A stretch of 64,000 nucleotides of DNA from CAZRIZ01 sp050950465 (lineage in GTDB: Bacteria > Patescibacteriota > Saccharimonadia > Saccharimonadales > Saccharimonadaceae), in assembly GCA_050950465.1 (NCBI GenBank), contig JBMNHQ010000002.1, forward strand, positions 310,001-374,000, given 5' to 3'. The notes under the pieces are model-generated. The model was not told the origin of the DNA and made no database searches. It worked only from the letters and a program-made list of their open reading frames with translations. Every line of letters begins with the position of its first letter. Position 1 is the first letter of the stretch. The position numbers and the translations under genes are program-made. Positions 17,361 to 24,960 of the stretch are shown here, piece after piece.

Positions 17361-18641
17361 ATGAAATTTGAGAGTAAGAATTTAAAAGAGACTGAGGTTG
17401 AGTTTAAAATCAGTCTCGACCGTCAGGAATTAATGGCGGCAGAAGAGCAGGCTTTGCGACAAATCGGCAAGACGAGCAAGATTAAAGGTTTTCGCGAAGG
17501 TAAAGCTCCAATCAACGCGGTTAAGCAAAATACCGATCCTAACAAGGTAGCTGATAAAACTTTAGAAATTGCAGTTAACCAGTATTTGACACAGGCTTTT
17601 GATAAAAACAAAATAATTCCACTTGATCAGCCACATGTGACAATTGAGAAATTTATCCCAGAACAAGAACTAGAGTTTCGCGCCACCTTTGAGGTTTTAC
17701 CGAAAGTAAAATTGCCAAATTATAAGAGGTTAAAAGTCAAAAAAGAGGTTGTTAAGGTTACTGACAAAGAAGTGACTGACACTCTCGAGCGTGTCCGCCA
17801 GAGTTTTGCTGAAGAAAAAGAAGTAAAACGAGCAGTTAGGTCTGGTGACAAAGCCGAAATCGATTTTAAAGGCTTTAAAGACGGTAAAGCTTTTGCTGGT
17901 GGTGAAGGCAAGAACTATCCTCTGATGATTGGTTCTGGTAGCTTTATACCGGGTTTTGAGGATCAGATTATTGGACATAAAGCTGGTGAAGAATTCGACA
18001 TTGAGGTAACTTTTCCGAAGGATTACGGCGAAAAATCGCTGGCTGACGCCAAGGCTAGGTTTGAGATTAAACTGCACCGTGTTTTAGAGGTCACTCCACC
18101 GAAACTAGATGACGAATTAGCCAAAAAGACCAAGATGTTCAAGACCCTAGATGAACTCAGGGCTGATATTCGTAAGAATCTAATCGTGTCTAAAGAAGAG
18201 GCGGCTATGGAGGACTTTAAGAACCGCTTAGTTGAAGCTTTAGCAAAACAGACCAAGGTAGCTATACCAAATGTTTTGCGCGACGACCAAATTCGCGGAC
18301 TTGAGCAAGAATTTCGCCAAAACTTGATGTACCGCGGTACTACGTTAGAGAAATTCCTTGAGAACGCTGATAAAACTTACGAAACTTGGCGCAAAGAAGA
18401 GCTTGAACCCGCTGCAGAAACACGTGTCAAGGCTGGGCTAGCCCTAGCGGAAATTGCTAAAGAATTAGAAATAAAAATAACCGACACAGAAGTAGAAGAT
18501 CAACTAGACCAGCTTAAAACCCAGTATGCCAAAAACGATGACGCTATTAAGCAATTAAATGACCCACGCACGGTTAATGATATTCGTAGCAATCTAATTA
18601 CCCAAAAAGCGATTGATTGGCTGGTGGAATTTAATAGCTAA
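17361..18641 (+). CDS. tig: Trigger factor (ribosome-associated chaperone)
   Basis: This chaperone binds nascent chains at the ribosome exit and carries a peptidyl-prolyl isomerase domain. It has 426 residues, the usual length. The N-terminal ribosome-binding segment is GFREGKAP near residue 44; the FKBP-like domain includes IDFKGFKDGKAFAGGEGKNY and GSGSFIPGFEDQIIGHKAGE (about 165-205); the C-terminal part is helical. It starts at ATG 17361 directly behind an extended -10, so it is probably leaderless, and it ends at a bidirectional terminator. Identity is certain. Confidence 0.97.
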   Translation: MKFESKNLKETEVEFKISLDRQELMAAEEQALRQIGKTSKIKGFREGKAPINAVKQNTDPNKVADKTLEIAVNQYLTQAFDKNKIIPLDQPHVTIEKFIPEQELEFRATFEVLPKVKLPNYKRLKVKKEVVKVTDKEVTDTLERVRQSFAEEKEVKRAVRSGDKAEIDFKGFKDGKAFAGGEGKNYPLMIGSGSFIPGFEDQIIGHKAGEEFDIEVTFPKDYGEKSLADAKARFEIKLHRVLEVTPPKLDDELAKKTKMFKTLDELRADIRKNLIVSKEEAAMEDFKNRLVEALAKQTKVAIPNVLRDDQIRGLEQEFRQNLMYRGTTLEKFLENADKTYETWRKEELEPAAETRVKAGLALAEIAKELEIKITDTEVEDQLDQLKTQYAKNDDAIKQLNDPRTVNDIRSNLITQKAIDWLVEFNS

Positions 18642-18662
18642 GCCAAAACTCGAGCCAAATTT

Positions 18663-18689
18663 AATAGCCCCGTTTCTGGGGCTATTTTA
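18663..18689. terminator. Bidirectional terminator after tig
   Basis: AATAGCCCC (18663-18671) pairs with GGGGCTATT (18678-18686), loop of six, with short T-runs on both strands. It serves tig and the convergent orphan gene. Confidence 0.85.
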
Positions 18690-18700
18690 GTGACATAGTT

Positions 18701-19156
18701 TTATGCGTTATCGAGATCAAAGATCCAGGACAAGGCTCGTTGCCACCAATTTTTCTTTAGTGGTGGTGAAAAAAGTGCTGACACGCAATGATCCAAAAAG
18801 TAGTCTAGGATTAAAAGCGCCCTATCATTCTTTATAGAATCAGCAATCCATTCCAATTTTGAATCAGGTTTGATGTACTCAAGTCGAGCAATCTTACAGA
18901 CCAACAATCTGTCATTACACAGTTCGTTGAATGAACTCCGAAACACACTGTATCGACCGCGCTCATCGCGCTCGAACATCTTGCCTACCCATGAACGAGG
19001 TACTGCGAATTTTCGAATCTCATACTCCAATTGCGCAATATTGTCGTCATTGATTTTAGAGAAGTCAAGAACTAACCCTCTTTTTTCTATAGCAGCCAGT
19101 AGGCTAACCATAAATTGCCTTTGATTGTCGCCTACAATCAACCTGTCTCCAATCAT
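18701..19156 (-). CDS. Orphan protein, 151 residues
   Basis: This is not recognised. It is a soluble, mainly helical protein with charged surfaces and a tryptophan near each end of the C-terminal helix (KKNWWQRALSWIFDLD). ATG 19156 follows GGAGGT. The gene has a consensus promoter, a leader stem (CACTA 19180-19184 with TAGTG 19213-19217) and shares a terminator with tig. This repeats the orphan cassette layout of the 5-10 kb region. Function unknown. Confidence 0.8.
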   Translation of the reverse strand: MIGDRLIVGDNQRQFMVSLLAAIEKRGLVLDFSKINDDNIAQLEYEIRKFAVPRSWVGKMFERDERGRYSVFRSSFNELCNDRLLVCKIARLEYIKPDSKLEWIADSIKNDRALLILDYFLDHCVSALFSPPLKKNWWQRALSWIFDLDNA

Positions 19157-19230
19157 AATTTATACCTCCACAACGAACTCACTACAATCGATAAGTCTAA
19201 AACTTAACGTCATAGTGGCTATGTATTTCT

Positions 19231-19259
19231 ATTATATCACAAAAGGCTTGAAAACTCAA
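19231..19259 (-). promoter_or_regulatory. Promoter of the 151-residue orphan
   Basis: TTGAGT (19254-19259) and TATAAT (19231-19236, preceded by TGA) are separated by 17 bases. A CTTGA/TCAAG inverted repeat covers the -35 and could be an operator. Confidence 0.85.
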
Positions 19260-19264
19260 GCGCT

Positions 19265-19804
19265 TTATGATTTTTTGTAATAACAAATACGAGCGTCGGC
19301 GTAAGTAGCTGATTTAACCAATAATACCCCTGTTAAGCTTACAGCTTCTATTTTTTTCGGTATCGATAAAATTAGAACTCCGTCACTGGCTAGCAACTCT
19401 GGTAATTGATTCAAAGTACTCTCTGGTAATTTATCATACGGCGGATCGACAAAAATAATATCAAATCTGACTGTCAAGTTTTCTTCTAGGAATTTATTAA
19501 CTGATGCGGGAAACAGCTCAATCTTAGATTGATCTGACGTATTTAGTTTACTAATATTCTCACGAATTGCTTGATTGGCTCGCTTATCATTTTCAACTAA
19601 AACAGCTCTTTTAGCACCACGACTAATTGACTCGATTCCTAAAGCGCCAGTGCCAGCAAAAGCATCTAACACAGTCGCATCCGATAGCTTCGCACCCAGT
19701 GAATTAAAAATCGCACTGCGAATCCGCTCGCCCATCGGGTGAGTTCTGTTACCACCTGGCGTCACGAGCTGCAAATTCTTATACTCACCAGCAATTATAC
19801 GCAT
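19265..19804 (-). CDS. rsmD: 16S rRNA (guanine(966)-N2)-methyltransferase
   Basis: This SAM-dependent enzyme methylates G966 of 16S rRNA during 30S assembly. It has 179 residues. The SAM-binding loop is DAFAGTGALGIESISRG, the acidic end of the next strand is VENDKRA, and the catalytic motif is VDPPYD. The ATG overlaps the recG stop by one base. It closes the minus-strand operon tyrS-pgm-recG-rsmD, the usual place for rsmD next to recG in many bacteria. Confidence 0.93.
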   Translation of the reverse strand: MRIIAGEYKNLQLVTPGGNRTHPMGERIRSAIFNSLGAKLSDATVLDAFAGTGALGIESISRGAKRAVLVENDKRANQAIRENISKLNTSDQSKIELFPASVNKFLEENLTVRFDIIFVDPPYDKLPESTLNQLPELLASDGVLILSIPKKIEAVSLTGVLLVKSATYADARICYYKKS

Positions 19805-21846
19805 TAATTTAATATCCTTATTTGATCAAATTGTTCGAGACGCTCTTTTAGTTCAGGGAAATTATCTAGGTCATCTTGCGGAGTTTTATTTTTCGCTTTT
19901 AAATCGTCGAGGTATATTTTGACAGCTTCTTGAGCCTTCTCGACAGCTTGCAAGTTAAATTCGGTTTTAAACCAACCGTGCTGCTGACTGCCATAGATAT
20001 TGCCCGCGCCACGTAGACGCAAATCAACTTCAGACAGATAGAAGCCGTCCTGTGAGTTGGCAATCGCTTGTAGTCGCTCGTTGGGTTCATCTAGGCTGGT
20101 CAGTAGATAGCAGTAGCTCTGCAAATCACTGCGTCCCACCCGACCACGCAATTGATGTAACTGCGCTAAGCCATAGTTTTCTGCGTCATGAATAGCGATG
20201 GCAGTTGCGTTCGGCACATCAACCCCAACCTCTATAACTGTGGTTGAAACTAAAACGTCAATTTTATCAGCCTTGAAGTTAATCATTAACTCATCTTTCT
20301 CAACTGGCTTTAGCTTGCCATGCAAAATTGCCAACTTATAGTCGCTCAAAATGCCTTTTTGCAGAGTTTTATAAACTGCCTCAACCGAGTCGCGCTGCTC
20401 TTCATCTGATTCGTCAATCCGACCACAAACCACATAGACTTGACGACCCTGCTCAAGCTGCTCTTTGATCTTCTCGTAAACTGCTAAGCGATTGTGGTTA
20501 GAATAAACTTCGGTTAAGATTGGCAAACGATTGGCTGGCTTTTGGCGAATCGATGCAATCGTTACTTCGTTGCGGATCGTCAAAGCCAGCGAGCGCGGAA
20601 TCGGTGTGGCTGTCATGGCTAATAAATGTGGCATGAGCTTGGCTTTCGCTACAATGGCCTGACGCTGATCAACACCGAAACGATGCTGTTCATCAATCAC
20701 CACTAATGCTAAATTCTTAAACTCTACCTTTTCCTGAAATAAAGCATGGGTACCAACTACAACATCAGTCTTACCTTGCTTGATTTTTTCATAGACAGCC
20801 TTTTTGTCTTTCGTACTACCAGTTAGTTCGGCAATTTTGACCTTAAAGGACTTTAAATCGCGCTTAAAACTAGCTAGATGCTGGCGCGCTAACACCTCAG
20901 TTGGTGCTAAAACCGCCACTTGAAAACCAGCCTTAACCGTTAATAGGCTAATAATCTCTGAAACTAAAGTTTTACCCGATCCAACATCGCCCTGTAGCAA
21001 TAAATTCATAGGCTGGCCAGATGACATTTGTTGCATAATCTTCCAAACCGCGCGCTTTTGATCGGCTGTCAATTCAAATTCAAGACCCGCCAAGAACTTT
21101 TTAACTAGCTCAACATCATCTTTGATAACATTAGTTTTTTGAGCTTGGCGCGATAGGCCGTTAATCGTACTAGCTAGGCTGGCTAAGAAGTAGTCTTCAA
21201 ATTGCACTCGCCACTGAGCTTTCTGTAATAGCTCAGGATTGGTTGGAAAATGCAGCTGATACATCGCGTCGCTACGCGACATCAAATCAAGCTCTCGCAC
21301 TACAACGTCGGGCAAAGATTCGTTAAGTGTCAAAATATCAGGTTTTATATCTTCAATGATTTTGTTAAAGAAACTCGACTTCAAACCTTGGGCTTGTGAG
21401 TAAATCGGCTCAAGATGGTCACGCGCTAGATTGGCGTTTTCACGATTAGCTTGCTTGACACTGGGATTCATTAATTGATAGCGACCACGATTGAGGTCAA
21501 ACTTGCCAGTAAAGTAAAATTTGCCAATTTGGATTTGCCGTGCTCGATACGGTTGATTAAACCAAATCGCTTGAATTTTGCCAGTTTCATCTTCTAAATC
21601 AGCCGTTAAAATCGTCGTAACTCGACTAGTTCGCCTAGCTTTGATGTTAGTCGCTCGCGCCAGAACAGTTATTTCACCTGGCTGAACTTCAGCTAAACTT
21701 TTGACGAAGTTGATTGACTGATAACCACGTGGCAGAAAGCAAATTAAATCAAATTTGCTATTAATACCCGCCCGATTGAGCTTATCTAAAGAAACAGTGC
21801 CAACACCCTTGATTGACTCGAGTGATTTGGGCGTGTAAATGCTCAT
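19804..21846 (-). CDS. recG: ATP-dependent DNA helicase RecG
   Basis: This is a branch-migrating helicase that remodels stalled forks and Holliday junctions. It has 680 residues, normal length. An OB-fold wedge domain occupies about residues 50-160, and the helicase motors carry Walker A GDVGSGKT, motif II DEQHRFG, motif III MTATPIPRSL and motif VI QLRGRVGRSDLQSYCYL. The C-terminal FYLSEVDLRLRGAGNI block is typical. Start and stop overlap the neighbours by one base each, so translation is tightly coupled. Confidence 0.97.
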   Translation of the reverse strand: MSIYTPKSLESIKGVGTVSLDKLNRAGINSKFDLICFLPRGYQSINFVKSLAEVQPGEITVLARATNIKARRTSRVTTILTADLEDETGKIQAIWFNQPYRARQIQIGKFYFTGKFDLNRGRYQLMNPSVKQANRENANLARDHLEPIYSQAQGLKSSFFNKIIEDIKPDILTLNESLPDVVVRELDLMSRSDAMYQLHFPTNPELLQKAQWRVQFEDYFLASLASTINGLSRQAQKTNVIKDDVELVKKFLAGLEFELTADQKRAVWKIMQQMSSGQPMNLLLQGDVGSGKTLVSEIISLLTVKAGFQVAVLAPTEVLARQHLASFKRDLKSFKVKIAELTGSTKDKKAVYEKIKQGKTDVVVGTHALFQEKVEFKNLALVVIDEQHRFGVDQRQAIVAKAKLMPHLLAMTATPIPRSLALTIRNEVTIASIRQKPANRLPILTEVYSNHNRLAVYEKIKEQLEQGRQVYVVCGRIDESDEEQRDSVEAVYKTLQKGILSDYKLAILHGKLKPVEKDELMINFKADKIDVLVSTTVIEVGVDVPNATAIAIHDAENYGLAQLHQLRGRVGRSDLQSYCYLLTSLDEPNERLQAIANSQDGFYLSEVDLRLRGAGNIYGSQQHGWFKTEFNLQAVEKAQEAVKIYLDDLKAKNKTPQDDLDNFPELKERLEQFDQIRILN

Positions 21847-23612
21847 TACACTAGTTTAGCCTTTATTTGTTGGGCAATTTGTTCAGCCAACTTAGTAATT
21901 GACTTTAGTTGCTCTTCAGCTAGCTTACTGGCGGTGGCTGGCACAAACCATTGGACGTAAACTTTGATTTTTGGTTCGGTGCCACTGGGACGAATCGTCG
22001 CTCGACAAGCGTAGTCACCAAACTCCAGCACAATAACATTACTCTTGCCAGTTGACTTAACTTTTGAAGTTTTACCAGTTACTAAATCAGTTCGAATCAA
22101 GTCTTGGTAATCTCGAATTGCTGTTACTTTACGTTTACCGATTAACGTAAAGGGCTTGGTGCGTAAGTTGGCCATCAACTTCTGCATATTGGCAAAGCCA
22201 GCTGCGCCTGGAAATTCAGCCGTAGCCTGCGTTTCATAATAAAAACCTTGCTCCATATAAATCTCTAGCAAGCGGTCGTATAGGGTTTTACCCGACTCTT
22301 TCAGTTCAGCAGCATATTCTGCTAGTGGTAAAACTCCAGAGGCAGCGTCTTTATCACGAGCGTGGTCACCATAAAGCATACCGTAACTTTCCTCGCCCCC
22401 TGCGATAAATTTTTCGCCTTTTGGCTGTTTCTCTTCAATTAACGCACCAATAAACTTAAACCCAACTAGTAAATCACCATAGCACTTGACTTTGTAGCAG
22501 TCAGCTAGACTGGCTAATAGATCAGTCGTCACGATGGTCTTAACGATAAAGCCATTTTTTGCTTGCTGTTTTTGCAAAATATAATCAAACACCAAAGCTA
22601 ATGATTGGTTGCCATTCAACCGCACTGCTTCGCCGTGATGATTGACTATTACCGCCAGTCGATCAGCATCTGGATCAGTCGTAATAGCAATATCGGCTTT
22701 AGTTTTAATCATTTGCTCAATCGCCATATCATTAGCAGCTGGTTCTTCTGGATTAGGTTTATGATTGGGTACATTAGGGAAATTGCCATCGGGGGTCATT
22801 TGCGCTTTAACCACATCCACTTGATTAAACCCAACTCGCTCCAAGAGTGGTAGGACACTGGTTTGTCCCGCACCATGTAGCGGCGAATAGACGATCTCAA
22901 TATTACGAGCAGTTGATAGTGATAATTTTGCTAATTCAGCCATATAGGCCTGATCAACCGCTTCGCCGATAATTTCAATTTGATCATCTGCTAAAGCCTT
23001 GTCAAAATCTATAGTTTTAATATCTTTAACCTTAACCGACTCTTCAAGAACTCCTTTGTCGTGTGGCGCGACTAACTGACCGCCGTAACTCGAATAGGCC
23101 TTGAAGCCATTGTCAGCTGGTGGATTATGCGAAGCGCTAATCACGATACCAGCGGCGGCCTTGAGGTGGCGCACTGCAAAACTCAATTCTGGTGTGGCTC
23201 GAAAGCTATTAAATAAGTAAGCTTTAAAGCCGTTACCTGCCACAACTTGAGCGGCAAAAATCGCCAAGCCTCGAGATGTTAATCTCGTGTCATAGGCAAT
23301 CGCCACACCCTGAGACTGTGCCGCTTTGTTGGTTTTAAGTAAATACTGACACAAACCTTGAGCTGACTCACCAATCGTAATTTTGTTAATTCGATTTGGA
23401 CCAACACCAGTCTTGCCACGGCGACCAGCTGTACCAAACTCTAAAACTTTAAAAAATGAATCCTCCAACTCTGCCCAATCTTTAGACAGAATCAACCGCT
23501 CAATTTCTGACCAAAATACCTGATATTTTTTGTCTTCTAGCCAAATTTGTAGGTTTTTAATTGCCTCTGGTGACAACTTGGTTTCAACCAGCTCGCGATA
23601 CTTTTTAAACAT
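21846..23612 (-). CDS. Phosphohexomutase (phosphoglucomutase/phosphomannomutase)
   Basis: This alpha-D-phosphohexomutase interconverts hexose 1- and 6-phosphates. It has 588 residues and four domains. The phosphoserine is in VISASHNPPADNGFKAY, the metal site in TTDPDADRLAV, the sugar-binding loop in GGEESYGM and the phosphate-binding loop in RPSGTEPKIKVYV. The length fits the long phosphoglucomutase-2-like group better than the shorter ManB/AlgC type. Product glucose 1-phosphate would feed the GalU encoded at 52.8 kb. AAGGAG precedes ATG 23612. Confidence 0.93.
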   Translation of the reverse strand: MFKKYRELVETKLSPEAIKNLQIWLEDKKYQVFWSEIERLILSKDWAELEDSFFKVLEFGTAGRRGKTGVGPNRINKITIGESAQGLCQYLLKTNKAAQSQGVAIAYDTRLTSRGLAIFAAQVVAGNGFKAYLFNSFRATPELSFAVRHLKAAAGIVISASHNPPADNGFKAYSSYGGQLVAPHDKGVLEESVKVKDIKTIDFDKALADDQIEIIGEAVDQAYMAELAKLSLSTARNIEIVYSPLHGAGQTSVLPLLERVGFNQVDVVKAQMTPDGNFPNVPNHKPNPEEPAANDMAIEQMIKTKADIAITTDPDADRLAVIVNHHGEAVRLNGNQSLALVFDYILQKQQAKNGFIVKTIVTTDLLASLADCYKVKCYGDLLVGFKFIGALIEEKQPKGEKFIAGGEESYGMLYGDHARDKDAASGVLPLAEYAAELKESGKTLYDRLLEIYMEQGFYYETQATAEFPGAAGFANMQKLMANLRTKPFTLIGKRKVTAIRDYQDLIRTDLVTGKTSKVKSTGKSNVIVLEFGDYACRATIRPSGTEPKIKVYVQWFVPATASKLAEEQLKSITKLAEQIAQQIKAKLV

Positions 23613-23634
23613 TCCAGCTCCTTAATCTTTAGTT

Positions 23635-24849
23635 TTAATAAGCTAAGATAAAGCTATTTTTACCTTTTTTAATCAAACATGTTCCAGTAATAGCAATATC
23701 CTCAGTAATTTTTTGCTTATTAAGTGATATTGCACCACCCTGAATCAAACGCCGAGCCTCTCCCTTGCTGCTAGCCAATCCAGTTGAAACCAAAGCCTCG
23801 ACCACAGTTGTATTGGGTGCAATTGTCGGAATTTCCTTGGATAATTCCTCTAAATCGTTTTCGTCCAAAGCGCTAAATTCTAAATTACTAAACAGCACCT
23901 CAGAAACTCGTTCGACGCTTTCAGTTCGCTTTAAGCCATGAACCAACTTAGTGATTTCATGCGCTAAAGTCTTTTGTCCCAGACGCTTGGATGGGTTTTT
24001 CTTCTGCTCATCTACAATTGCTTCAATTTCTTCTTTTGGTAAGAAAGTGTAAATCTTAAGATAATCCTCCACACCAACGTCATCGACATTTAACCAGAAC
24101 TGATAGAATTTATAGACACTAGTCTTCTCAGGCGACAACCAAACCGCACCATCCTCTGATTTGCCAAATTTACGCCCAGTAGTTTTGTTAACTACTAGTG
24201 GTATGGATAGTACATGAGCAGTTCTATTATCAATTCGCCTAATTAAATCGACACCACTAATCGAGTTGCCCCACTGATCAGCGCCACAAAGCTGTAGCTC
24301 AACCCCATATTCGCGATTTAAGTGTAGGAAGTCGTAAGCCTGAATCAAAACATAGGAAAACTCAGCATAAGAGATGCCTGTACCATCTTCACCCAAACGG
24401 CTTTTAATAAACTCGCGACCTAACATCTGACTCATCGGTACGTTTTTACCGACTTCGCGCAAGAAGTCAATATAATTAATATCAGCAAACCAATCGGCAT
24501 TGTTAACTAAAGTGACCGACGGGCCGCCCATAATCTGCTCATATTGCCTTCTAATACCCTCGACGTTCTGCACAATCGTGGCTTGGTCTTTCAAAACCCT
24601 CTCGTCTTTTTTACCATCTGGGTCACCAATTTGACCAGTCGCCCCACCAACTAGGAGATACAATTCATGACCGGCCTGAACCAGTCGTTTGCAAGTAATT
24701 AAACTAGCTAGATTACCAATTGTCATACTGTCAGCACTAGGGTCAACCCCGAGGTAGAAGCTATAAGATCTTTCGTCAAGCGCTGTCACATCTTCAAATG
24801 TGGTTTGATTTACTAAGTTTCGCCATTTCAGATCGTCTGACAGTTTCAT
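23635..24849 (-). CDS. tyrS: Tyrosyl-tRNA synthetase
   Basis: This is a class I synthetase charging tRNA-Tyr. It has 404 residues. The HIGH motif appears as MTIGNLAS and the KMSKS motif as KFGKSEDGA, a form common in bacterial TyrRS. A C-terminal S4-like RNA-binding domain contains SSKGEARRLIQGGAISLN. AGGAGA precedes ATG 24849. It is the first gene of the operon with pgm, recG and rsmD and diverges from the PBP gene. Confidence 0.97.
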   Translation of the reverse strand: MKLSDDLKWRNLVNQTTFEDVTALDERSYSFYLGVDPSADSMTIGNLASLITCKRLVQAGHELYLLVGGATGQIGDPDGKKDERVLKDQATIVQNVEGIRRQYEQIMGGPSVTLVNNADWFADINYIDFLREVGKNVPMSQMLGREFIKSRLGEDGTGISYAEFSYVLIQAYDFLHLNREYGVELQLCGADQWGNSISGVDLIRRIDNRTAHVLSIPLVVNKTTGRKFGKSEDGAVWLSPEKTSVYKFYQFWLNVDDVGVEDYLKIYTFLPKEEIEAIVDEQKKNPSKRLGQKTLAHEITKLVHGLKRTESVERVSEVLFSNLEFSALDENDLEELSKEIPTIAPNTTVVEALVSTGLASSKGEARRLIQGGAISLNKQKITEDIAITGTCLIKKGKNSFILAY

Positions 24850-24919
24850 TTTATCTCCTATTTAACTAGCTTTATTGTAGCAATCTGAGCCATTTTGAGC
24901 AAATAAGCATACGATAGCG

Positions 24920-24928
24920 TGATATAAT
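24920..24928 (+). promoter_or_regulatory. Extended -10 of the PBP gene
   Basis: TGATATAAT is followed by a leader of about 26 nt with AGGAAA before GTG 24961. No convincing -35 is seen. Confidence 0.6.
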
Positions 24929-24960
24929 AAGTATGATTATAAATTATTAAAGGAAACTGC

